A stretch of 13,777 bases of DNA from Phycisphaerae bacterium (lineage in GTDB: Bacteria; Planctomycetota; Phycisphaerae; Phycisphaerales; SM1A02): the NCBI GenBank assembly GCA_002690755.1, contig NZFT01000034.1, positions 1,411 through 15,187 on the forward strand, given 5' to 3'. A program made the position numbers and the translations under genes. Shown here one piece after another: positions 1 through 5,767 of the stretch (positions are counted from its first letter, which is position 1; each line of letters starts with the position of its first letter). The notes under the pieces are model-generated. The model had not been told where the DNA came from. It did no database searches and was given only the letters and a program-made list of their open reading frames with translations.

Positions 1-500
1 ATCGGCGTCTCGTCGGCGAGCGACCGAAAGGCCGACGCCGCCGCCGGTCGGAGGAGTTCGAATCGCGGATCGTCCTCGAAGTCGCCTTCGTCGAGCGCCT
101 TCAGGCCCGCGTCCGGGCCGAGCATCGCCGCGGCGAGGACGGCGTAGGCGACCTCACCGGCCGGACCGGATCCACGAATCGCTTCCGCCTGCGAGATCAC
201 CGACGGATCCCCGCTCACGGAATACAGGCTGTAGGCCACCCGACCCATCAGCTCGTCTTGGCCGCCGGTCAGCAGGAGTCCATCCGGGATGGACTCGGCC
301 GACACCTCGGAATTCAGGATTTCCTCTTCGCCCGCCAGAATCGCCGGCTTGGCCATCCACAGGATGGTGGCACCGAGAATCACAACCCAGGCGATCCCCA
401 GCCCGAGAAGGCCCTGCCGGGTCCCAGAGGGGCGATTCACACCCACTTTGCGGTGGTCGGAAAGCTGGTCGGAAGATGGATCTGAGGGGGGATTCGGCAT
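1..500 (-). CDS. Single-pass membrane protein of unknown function (N-terminal part, runs off left edge)
   Basis: The reading frame opens at an ATG at 500 and stays open to the window edge, giving 166 codons without a stop. It is therefore a 3'-truncated view of a longer gene. Residues 1-28 are polar and Pro/Ser-rich (a cytoplasmic tail). Residues about 29-49 (GLLGLGIAWVVILGATILWM) form one clear membrane helix, ending in a Lys. The rest (50-166) is acidic and alanine-rich and reads as helical, presumably outside the cytoplasm. There are no catalytic motifs in the visible part. Other frames over this stretch give Arg/Gly/Ser-rich translations typical of antisense shadows; this frame has a sensible membrane-protein composition. 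It is divergent from rplM with 192 nt between the two starts. A long N-terminal domain ahead of a membrane protease or a repeat protein are both possible, but nothing visible decides it, so I assign no function. Confidence 0.72.
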   Translation of the reverse strand, partial: MPNPPSDPSSDQLSDHRKVGVNRPSGTRQGLLGLGIAWVVILGATILWMAKPAILAGEEEILNSEVSAESIPDGLLLTGGQDELMGRVAYSLYSVSGDPSVISQAEAIRGSGPAGEVAYAVLAAAMLGPDAGLKALDEGDFEDDPRFELLRPAAASAFRSLADETP

Positions 501-543
501 GGTTTTCAAACGATCTCACTCGTCTCATCGGCTCCAACGGACC

Positions 544-571
544 TTGACAGCGAACCGTGGATGGCTATTCT
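544..571 (+). promoter_or_regulatory. Candidate sigma-70 promoter of rplM-rpsI
   Basis: A perfect -35 hexamer TTGACA (544-549) is followed after 16 bp by TATTCT (566-571), a 4/6 match to the -10 consensus. The start point would be near 578, giving a leader of about 115 nt before the rplM ATG at 693. It lies in the divergent gap between the membrane-protein gene and rplM, where a promoter is expected. An upstream ATG at 561 in frame with rplM falls inside this element, which argues against translation starting there. The element is inferred from sequence only. Confidence 0.6.
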
Positions 572-581
572 TGGCGATTCT

Positions 582-650
582 CGATCGGCCCCTCTCACGG
601 GTCCGATCGGGCGCCCGCGTCTCGGGCGCGATTCATCCCCGGAAGAATCG
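582..650 (+). promoter_or_regulatory. Structured rplM leader: three consecutive hairpins
   Basis: Three back-to-back inverted repeats lie just after the predicted start point. Hairpin 1 pairs 582-588 (CGATCGG) with 603-609 (CCGATCG), plus an inner 3-bp stem 590-592/599-601. Hairpin 2 pairs 611-617 (GCGCCCG) with 623-629 (CGGGCGC), a perfect 7-bp stem with a 5-nt loop. Hairpin 3 pairs 629-634 (CGATTC) with 645-650 (GAATCG). The 10-mer CCGATCGGGC at 603-612 recurs exactly at 676-685, seven bases before the rplM start codon, so the 5' arm of hairpin 1 could pair alternatively with the translation start region. E. coli L13 is known to repress its own mRNA through the leader; an analogous role here is inference. 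Confidence 0.45.
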
Positions 651-692
651 TACTTCCATCCGCCTTCCCCCTCCGCCGATCGGGCCCACGAC

Positions 693-1130
693 ATGCCCCG
701 CCAGACCTATCACGCGAAGCCCGGAGAGATCGAACCAGCCTGGCACGTCCTCGACGCCGAAGGCAAGATCCTCGGTCGTTTCGCGACGCACGCCGCCACG
801 ATTCTCATGGGCAAGCACCGCCCCGAGTACACGCCGCACGTCCTCAGTGGTGACTTCGTCATCGTGACGAACGCCGCGAAGATCGTGATGACCGGCAACA
901 AGCTCGACGACAAGACCCTTCGGCGCTACAGCGGTTACCCCAGCGGCCAGAAGGTCGAGACCTACCGACGCGTGCTCGATCGCGATCCCACCCGCCTCGT
1001 TCGTCAGGCGATCGTGCGAATGCTTCCGAGCGGACGTCTCGGTCGCGAGATCGAATCGCGACTGAAGGTGTACGCCGACGACAAGCACCCGCATCAGGCC
1101 CAGCAGCCCAAGGCCCTCGAGATCGGCTGA
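693..1130 (+). CDS. rplM: Large ribosomal subunit protein L13 (uL13)
   Basis: This encodes 145 residues, close to the 142 of the E. coli protein, and is a component of the 50S subunit needed early in its assembly. Family hallmarks are visible: WHVLDAEGKILGRFAT (residues about 21-36), ILMGKHRPEYTPH, GDFVIVTNAAKIVMTGNK, YRRYSGYPSG-like LRRYSGYPSGQK, and the C-terminal MLPSGRLGREIESRLKVY then HPHQAQQP. The start at 693 (MPRQTYHAKPGE) is chosen because it gives the standard N-terminus. The frame stays open back to an ATG at 561, but the extra 44 residues look nothing like L13 and overlap the proposed promoter. There is no Shine-Dalgarno sequence, as is common in planctomycetes. It is followed after 83 nt by rpsI, the widely conserved rplM-rpsI pair. 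Confidence 0.97.
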   Translation: MPRQTYHAKPGEIEPAWHVLDAEGKILGRFATHAATILMGKHRPEYTPHVLSGDFVIVTNAAKIVMTGNKLDDKTLRRYSGYPSGQKVETYRRVLDRDPTRLVRQAIVRMLPSGRLGREIESRLKVYADDKHPHQAQQPKALEIG

Positions 1131-1213
1131 TCACACCGATCTTTTCCGAACGCGGCGTCGAACCTCCCGTTCAAGCAGCAACGCTCCACATCGAGCCCGG
1201 ACCACGACCGACC

Positions 1214-1741
1214 ATGACCGAGACCAACGAGAACATCGAAGCCACCGAAACCCCCGTCATCGAAGGGATCACCCTCGGTGACGTCGAATCGACCGCGACC
1301 GAGGTCGCGCCGGTCTACGTGAGCCGGGGCCCCGATGCCCACGGCTGGTTCCGTGGCACCGGACGTCGCAAGGCCGCCGTGGCCCGCGTCCGCATCAAGG
1401 CGGGTTCCGGCTCGTTCCAGATCCGTGGCAAGACCAAGGCCATGAAGGGCCTCGACGCGTACTTCACCGAGATCCGCGACCAGAACGCGATCCGCGACGT
1501 CCTGCAGAAGACCGGTACCGAAGGAAGCGTCGACATCTTCGTCAACGCCGATGGCGGCGGCTTCACCGGGCAGGCCGGTGCGATCATCCTCGGCCTCGGT
1601 CGAGCCCTCCGGGAATACGACCCGTCGCTGGAAGGCGCCCTTCGCGAGAACGGCTTCCTCACCCGGGACGCCCGCGAAGTGGAACGCAAGAAGTACGGTC
1701 AGCCCGGTGCTCGTCGCCGCTTCCAGTTCTCGAAGCGTTGA
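1214..1741 (+). CDS. rpsI: Small ribosomal subunit protein S9 (uS9) with acidic N-terminal extension
   Basis: This encodes 175 residues. The core from about residue 47 (FRGTGRRKAAVARVRI) to the end matches the roughly 130-residue length of bacterial S9. Visible landmarks are the GxGRRKxAVARV motif, GGGFTGQAGAIILGLGRAL, LTRDAREVERKKYGQPGARRRFQFSKR and the C-terminal Lys-Arg pair, the tail that reaches the P-site tRNA anticodon in known ribosomes. The first 46 residues are an extra acidic, Thr/Glu-rich segment with no basic patch, so it probably does not contact rRNA. Start ATG at 1214 is the first in-frame Met; the next Met in frame is inside the core (residue 77), so the extension is real unless translation begins at a non-ATG codon. 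It is the second and last gene of the rplM operon, ending 51 nt before a strong intrinsic terminator. Confidence 0.97.
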   Translation: MTETNENIEATETPVIEGITLGDVESTATEVAPVYVSRGPDAHGWFRGTGRRKAAVARVRIKAGSGSFQIRGKTKAMKGLDAYFTEIRDQNAIRDVLQKTGTEGSVDIFVNADGGGFTGQAGAIILGLGRALREYDPSLEGALRENGFLTRDAREVERKKYGQPGARRRFQFSKR

Positions 1742-1792
1742 CCCGGACGTCGACCGACACCGCCCGCTCGGGCGGCTCGCCCCGAAACATCG

Positions 1793-1829
1793 AACCGTCG
1801 CGTCCCCTCGGGGCCGCGACGGTTTTTTT
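1793..1829 (+). terminator. Intrinsic terminator of the rplM-rpsI operon
   Basis: A perfect inverted repeat pairs ACCGTCGCG (1794-1802) with CGCGACGGT (1815-1823), with a nested CCCC/GGGG pairing between the arms. It is followed directly by seven T residues (1823-1829). A weaker hairpin without a T tract, CCGCCC/GGGCGG at 1760-1775, lies just upstream. The T run lies on the plus-strand side only, so this terminates plus-strand transcription and offers no obvious stop to the converging minus-strand gene that ends at 1853. Confidence 0.93.
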
Positions 1830-1852
1830 CCCGGGGCCCGGGCCCGCGGATT

Positions 1853-3481
1853 TCAGTTCGCGTCCCGGTCGACCACCGCATCGATCACCGCGGCCCGGCG
1901 AACGGATCGAAGCAACGCCTCCACCTTCCCGGACCATCGAGTGGGCGGGCGGCCGACCAGACGCCCCGTCTCGACCAGCGAACGAGGACGCCCCGGCACG
2001 TCGAGTCCGAAACGAACGACGAAGGGCGCGAAGCCCGTCGCCTCCGTGAACGTCGACCGCCGCGTCGGACTGAGGGATCGCCACCATCGGACCGGGGCCA
2101 TCAGGGATCGCATGGGTTCGGGAATCGCCGCCAGCAGGTCGATGCGCCGCCCCTCGATGCTGGTGGGACGACGCTTGGCCCCGGTGATCTCCGTCCAGCC
2201 GGGCTCCCGCGCAACCCGACGGGAGACCGCGAGTCCCACCGAACGCGCGAGTCCGTGCCCGGAAGTCCGGCGGGTGGGATCGAAACTCCGGACCCCGTCC
2301 GAAACCGCATCGAGCAGCAGATCGACCGCGATCATCGCCCGCGCGGTCGGGAGTTGATCGAGCCGTCGCCCCAGCGACTGCTCGAAACGCCGCAGGCCTG
2401 GATTGAGGCCGGCGAGCGTCGCCCGCTCCAACAGCATCCCCGACCACCGCAAATGGGATTCGACGAGATCGAGGTCCCGCTCCCGAATCGGCCCGCCCCC
2501 ATCGTGGATCGCGTCGATGCCATGACGGGCCCGGGCGAGCGCGAAGTTCATCGCCGCGATCCGGGCCCGATCCGATTCCTCGTCACCGATCTCGTGATCC
2601 CGGATCTGCGCGAGCCACTCGAAGAACCGGAGCGAACCGAACGTCGACACCGCTTCGTCCAGCGCCCCCGCCACTCCGAACACCTCGGCCGCATCGGGTC
2701 GATCGAGGTTCGGGGGCGTCACCACCGGCGGTGGAACCGCGGCGACCGCGTCGACACGCCCCGCGAGCTCCAGTCGACGCACCACCGCGAGACTCCGACC
2801 GATCCTCGCCGCGATCTCCGTCGCGGGAATCAGTCGAGATCTCGCCCGCGCGACCAGACGTGCCGCACGGCGTCGACCTCCGGCGTTCCGCCCGGGGCGA
2901 CGCGAGCCGCTGATGCGACTCGAACCGACCACCGATGCGCCCGGCGTCCGATGCACCGTGACCGGTTCGATGCGCTTCGAAGCCGACGTCGGCCGGGCGG
3001 CGCGTTTCAACCTTTCCTCGTACCGCGATGCGAACGTCGAAACGATCTCCCGACGGCACACCGAGCGGGCGACCCCGTCTGGAAATCGAGCGAGGATCAT
3101 CGGAAGGCCGTCGTTCCGCCATCGCTGCAGGCTGCGACGCGACACGCCCCAGTCGGCGGCCAGCCCGGTGGCGGTGATCTCGACGCGCGGATCGTGGGGC
3201 GCCGGTCCGCGCCGCGACGCGAGCCGGCCGGCCAGCGAGGCCGCATCCGCCAGCAGATCGACCCCGGACACCACCTGCGCTTCGAGATCGTCGTCACGCG
3301 CGACCACGCCCGTCACGCGAAACACGAACCAGGAGACCGGATAGTTCCGGGCCGGTTCGATCTCCGGGTAGGCCGCGAGGAGTCCGTCGAGGAACTTCCC
3401 CAGCACCTTGGGCCCGGCGAAGGCGAATTGCCGGTCGACCAGCGACATGGCGGCGGTTCGGTACCGCCGGTCCGCGGTCAT
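1853..3481 (-). CDS. Atypical sigma-70-like protein with two extra N-terminal helix-turn-helix segments
   Basis: This encodes 542 residues and is probably a DNA-binding transcription protein. In order: residues about 104-150 are a helix-turn-helix of the type seen in site-specific DNA binders (GLAADWGVSRRSLQRWRNDGLP); 165-215 is a basic, low-complexity linker; 217-238 is a second helix-turn-helix (TEIAARIGRSLAVVRRLE). Residues about 338-425 resemble sigma region 2: LVESHLR recalls the LVEANLR box, and LLLDAVSDGVRSFDPTR recalls the LIQEGNIGLMRAVDKFDxxRG box. Residues about 468-530 resemble region 4 (VVRFGLDVPGRPRSLVETGRLVG, then ALLRSVRR). The FSTYATWW aromatic stretch used for -10 melting is replaced by HGLARSVGL. 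The start at 3481 is chosen because its ATG overlaps the mqnA stop (ATGA); the frame also opens further upstream inside mqnA. The plus-strand ORF opposite is a shadow. That it is a gene is secure; the sigma relationship is my motif-level reading. Confidence 0.85.
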   Translation of the reverse strand: MTADRRYRTAAMSLVDRQFAFAGPKVLGKFLDGLLAAYPEIEPARNYPVSWFVFRVTGVVARDDDLEAQVVSGVDLLADAASLAGRLASRRGPAPHDPRVEITATGLAADWGVSRRSLQRWRNDGLPMILARFPDGVARSVCRREIVSTFASRYEERLKRAARPTSASKRIEPVTVHRTPGASVVGSSRISGSRRPGRNAGGRRRAARLVARARSRLIPATEIAARIGRSLAVVRRLELAGRVDAVAAVPPPVVTPPNLDRPDAAEVFGVAGALDEAVSTFGSLRFFEWLAQIRDHEIGDEESDRARIAAMNFALARARHGIDAIHDGGGPIRERDLDLVESHLRWSGMLLERATLAGLNPGLRRFEQSLGRRLDQLPTARAMIAVDLLLDAVSDGVRSFDPTRRTSGHGLARSVGLAVSRRVAREPGWTEITGAKRRPTSIEGRRIDLLAAIPEPMRSLMAPVRWWRSLSPTRRSTFTEATGFAPFVVRFGLDVPGRPRSLVETGRLVGRPPTRWSGKVEALLRSVRRAAVIDAVVDRDAN

Positions 3482-4338
3482 GTCGACGCCATCACGTCGG
3501 ACGCGATTCGCAGCGACGGACACGACTCGCCGGACTGGCCGGGCTCGCCGACCGTCGATGCCGCTTCCAGGAAAGTGCGGATCGCCTCGATGGAGCGGGG
3601 CGTGCACTCGTAGCAGAGCCTCGTGCCCAGGTATTCGATCGCCTGTGCGATCTCCCATCCGTGCGACGGGGCGTGCCGCTTCGCGATGCTCGCGATGCGG
3701 TGTCGGTTCCGGCGACGCGCATGATCGACGAGGACCGCCAGTCGACGGGCCCGCTCCAATTCGTCACCGGTAGCGTCCGCGCGGCGAAACCAGGATGCGA
3801 AGACGAAGGGCAGTCCCGTGAGTTTCCGCCAGGCCTCGCCGAGGTCGAGCTGATACGGGTGCGTGTCGGTCCCGGGGCCGGATCGGACGACCTTGTCGCC
3901 GATGAGCAGCACCGTGTCCGGCCAATCCCGGCGATCCGAACGCGACGCGTCGAAAGGCTCGAACCGGGGCTGGAGTCCGTACTGCTCGCGGAGCAGGATC
4001 CGGAGCAGGGCGATGGAGGTGTGACTGTCGACGTCGCAGCCGACGATCTCGGTCTCCGAGAGCGGCCGCTTCGAGAAGAGCCGGACCGTCCACGTCGGAC
4101 CGTCACAACCGATCTGACCGACCGGAACGAGTTCGAGCGGGACCTCGGATCGCTGCTGGTCGATCACCGAGCACAACGAGAGATCCGTCGCGCCGGCGGC
4201 GAGCAGTCCGGAAAGCGAGGACGGAACCGCAGCCACGATCTGCACCCCCCGGGCCCGCTCCAATCCGTCGATCAGTGGAAGCGTGTTGAGGTACGAGACG
4301 ACCCCGAGGCGGGCGTCGATGGACGAAGGAGCGGTCAT
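3478..4338 (-). CDS. mqnA: Chorismate dehydratase of the futalosine menaquinone pathway
   Basis: This encodes 286 residues, the usual size for MqnA. The enzyme removes water from chorismate to give 3-enolpyruvylbenzoate, the first dedicated step of futalosine-route menaquinone synthesis, in the cytoplasm. Visible family features are GVVSYLNTLPL (residues 12-22), the small-residue loop SSLSGLLAAGATDLSLCSV (about 40-58), VDSHTSIALLRILLRE (103-118), VLLIGDKV (143-150) and YQLDLGEAWRKLTGLPFVFASW (162-183), in the periplasmic-binding-protein-like fold. The start ATG at 4338 gives the standard N-terminus. It lies 53 nt downstream of alr on the same strand and overlaps the sigma-like gene by four bases (ATGA), so the three are probably co-transcribed. 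A hairpin at 4350-4365 sits just ahead of the start. Confidence 0.95.
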   Translation of the reverse strand: MTAPSSIDARLGVVSYLNTLPLIDGLERARGVQIVAAVPSSLSGLLAAGATDLSLCSVIDQQRSEVPLELVPVGQIGCDGPTWTVRLFSKRPLSETEIVGCDVDSHTSIALLRILLREQYGLQPRFEPFDASRSDRRDWPDTVLLIGDKVVRSGPGTDTHPYQLDLGEAWRKLTGLPFVFASWFRRADATGDELERARRLAVLVDHARRRNRHRIASIAKRHAPSHGWEIAQAIEYLGTRLCYECTPRSIEAIRTFLEAASTVGEPGQSGESCPSLRIASDVMAST

Positions 4339-4349
4339 GTCTTCATGTT

Positions 4350-4365
4350 AGGTCGTTCCCGACCT
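4350..4365 (-). promoter_or_regulatory. Small hairpin ahead of mqnA
   Basis: AGGTCG pairs perfectly with CGACCT around a four-base loop, which reads GGAA (a GNRA-type loop) on the minus strand. It sits 11 nt before the mqnA start, inside the 53-nt alr-mqnA gap. There is no T tract, so it is not a terminator. It could modulate mqnA translation or stabilise a processed mRNA end; neither is demonstrated. Confidence 0.3.
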
Positions 4366-4391
4366 CGAGGTGATCGGAACCACGCTTCGAT

Positions 4392-5627
4392 TCAGCCGAA
4401 ACCGATCCGCGGGCCACGAACCGCGGTCTTCGACTCGATCGGGGGAGCTTGATCCGGCGCCGCGAGCGAGCCGCCCGCGACCACGACGCGGGGAATCCGG
4501 GGGGACAGTCCGCAGAGCAGTTCGTACGGCATCACGTCCGCCCGAGCCGCCACCCGGGGGAGCGACACCACCGAATCGGCCTCGGAACTCACCACCTCGA
4601 CGGAGGCGTCCCCATCGACCGGCCCGACCTCGGTGAGATCCACCACGCACTGGTCCATGTTCATCCGGCCCAGCACCGGCACCGCGACCGGCCCGTGCTT
4701 TCCATGCACCACGACCCGGTGCGTGCCGAGTCGACTCGGCGGCAGACCATCCGCGTAACCGACGGGAACCAGTCCCGCGACCGTGTCCCGTTCGACCCGC
4801 TCGGTGCATCCGTAGCCGATGGTCCGTCCCGCCTCGATCCGTCTGATCTGGATGAGCCTTGACCACCAGGAGATGGCGGGACGGAGCCGAAGACCGGAAC
4901 GATCCATCGAAACCGGACGCGGAAGATGCCCGGTCCAGCCGAGCCCGATCCTCGCCATGTCGAAACGAAGCGAGGCGTCCTGCAGGGCGGCGGTCGCGGA
5001 AACGTGACGGACCGTGTCATCAGGCACCAGATCGCCGGCTTTCTCGATGAATTCGCGGAATCGTCGGCCGCGATCACGTGCGGTGTCCGGATCGTCGAGG
5101 GCGTCCGGAAGATGCGTCATCACGCCGGCGAGTCGCAAACGCGGACTTCCCGCGACGAATTCGAGGATCCGGCGGGCGTCGGGCTCCTCGCAGCCCCCGC
5201 GGCCCATGCCGGTGTCCAGTTCGAGATGCACGGGGAGGACGATGCCGAGCGGCGCCGCCTCGGCCTCGAGGTCACGAACCTGCTCCGGCGTATGGGCGGT
5301 GTAGTGCAGGCGACCGGCGGCCAGCAGATGCCTCGCGGCCCCCGCTCGTTCGAGCTGATGGACGGGCATGAGCACGAGCACGGAGGCACCGCGGGCGGCC
5401 ATGGCGACCTCGATCGCCTCCTGGGGCTGGTAGGCGGCGAAAGTACGGATCCCCATCGAGGCCATGGAACCCGCGATTCGTGCGGCTCCGAGCCCGTAGG
5501 CGTCGGATTTGACCACCGCACAGATCCGATCGGACGCGGGATTCCCACCGCCGACGAGACGGGCGATCGCCTCGAGGTTGCCCTCCAGCGCGTCCAGGTC
5601 GATTCGAATGGAACTCGTCGTGGTCAT
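4392..5627 (-). CDS. alr: Alanine racemase (PLP-dependent)
   Basis: This encodes 411 residues. The enzyme interconverts L- and D-alanine, supplying D-Ala for peptidoglycan. The N-terminal TIM-barrel carries the PLP-binding lysine K40 in AVVKSDAYGLG. The substrate/PLP region HLELDTGMGRGG (134-145) and MTHL (170-173) follow. The C-terminal beta domain shows the second catalytic residue, Tyr272, in IGYGCTERV, then VPVGYADGLPP (287-297) and GRMNMDQCVVDLT (320-332), and PYELLCGLSPRIPR near the end. The start ATG at 5627 is chosen because MTTTSSIRIDLDALEGNL is the normal Alr N-terminus. The frame extends upstream to 5765, but those 46 residues are unrelated and fill the divergent promoter gap. It is the first gene of the probable alr-mqnA-sigma-like operon and divergent from the DEAD-box gene. 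Confidence 0.95.
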   Translation of the reverse strand: MTTTSSIRIDLDALEGNLEAIARLVGGGNPASDRICAVVKSDAYGLGAARIAGSMASMGIRTFAAYQPQEAIEVAMAARGASVLVLMPVHQLERAGAARHLLAAGRLHYTAHTPEQVRDLEAEAAPLGIVLPVHLELDTGMGRGGCEEPDARRILEFVAGSPRLRLAGVMTHLPDALDDPDTARDRGRRFREFIEKAGDLVPDDTVRHVSATAALQDASLRFDMARIGLGWTGHLPRPVSMDRSGLRLRPAISWWSRLIQIRRIEAGRTIGYGCTERVERDTVAGLVPVGYADGLPPSRLGTHRVVVHGKHGPVAVPVLGRMNMDQCVVDLTEVGPVDGDASVEVVSSEADSVVSLPRVAARADVMPYELLCGLSPRIPRVVVAGGSLAAPDQAPPIESKTAVRGPRIGFG

Positions 5628-5767
5628 GAAGAGTCCGAAAAGTCGGGGACTCGGGCAAGGTACCACCAGGATCCGCCGCGGTGGGGTGCCCTCTGCGGGT
5701 AGTATCGACGGATTGCTCCGACGTTCATCAATGAGCGGCGGACCCGACGCCTCAGCGAGTTCCACTT
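5628..5767. promoter_or_regulatory. Divergent promoter gap between alr and the DEAD-box helicase gene
   Basis: This 140-bp gap must hold promoters for both directions, but none is convincing. On the minus strand, TTGATG (5731-5726) and GATACT (5706-5701) are partial -35/-10 matches with an over-long 19-bp spacer. On the plus strand, TAGTAT (5700-5705) is a possible -10 without a recognisable -35. Three bases upstream of the alr ATG is a 6-bp hairpin, GAGTCC (5631-5636) with GGACTC (5647-5652), which would be in the alr mRNA and could limit access to its start codon. Confidence 0.35.

Noticed and set aside
154..537. Minus-strand ORF of 127 codons at the left end
   Set aside because: A different minus-strand frame (start at 500) has a clear membrane helix and natural composition; this one is Arg/Gly/Ser-rich.
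561..692. Upstream in-frame start extending L13 by 44 residues
   Set aside because: The extension does not resemble L13 and overlaps the candidate -10 element and the leader hairpins.
1830..1850. GC-only palindromic run (CCCGGGGCCCGGGCCC) as a terminator for the minus-strand gene
   Set aside because: On the minus strand it is followed by an A run instead of a T run, so it lacks the signal for intrinsic termination.
2255..3613. Plus-strand ORF of 452 codons opposite the sigma-like gene
   Set aside because: Arg/Pro/His-rich translation without motifs; the minus-strand frame has helix-turn-helix and sigma-like blocks and an ATGA overlap with mqnA.
5628..5765. Upstream extension of Alr by 46 residues
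   Set aside because: Not Alr-like, and it would cover the whole divergent promoter gap; MTTTSSIRIDLDAL is the normal start.
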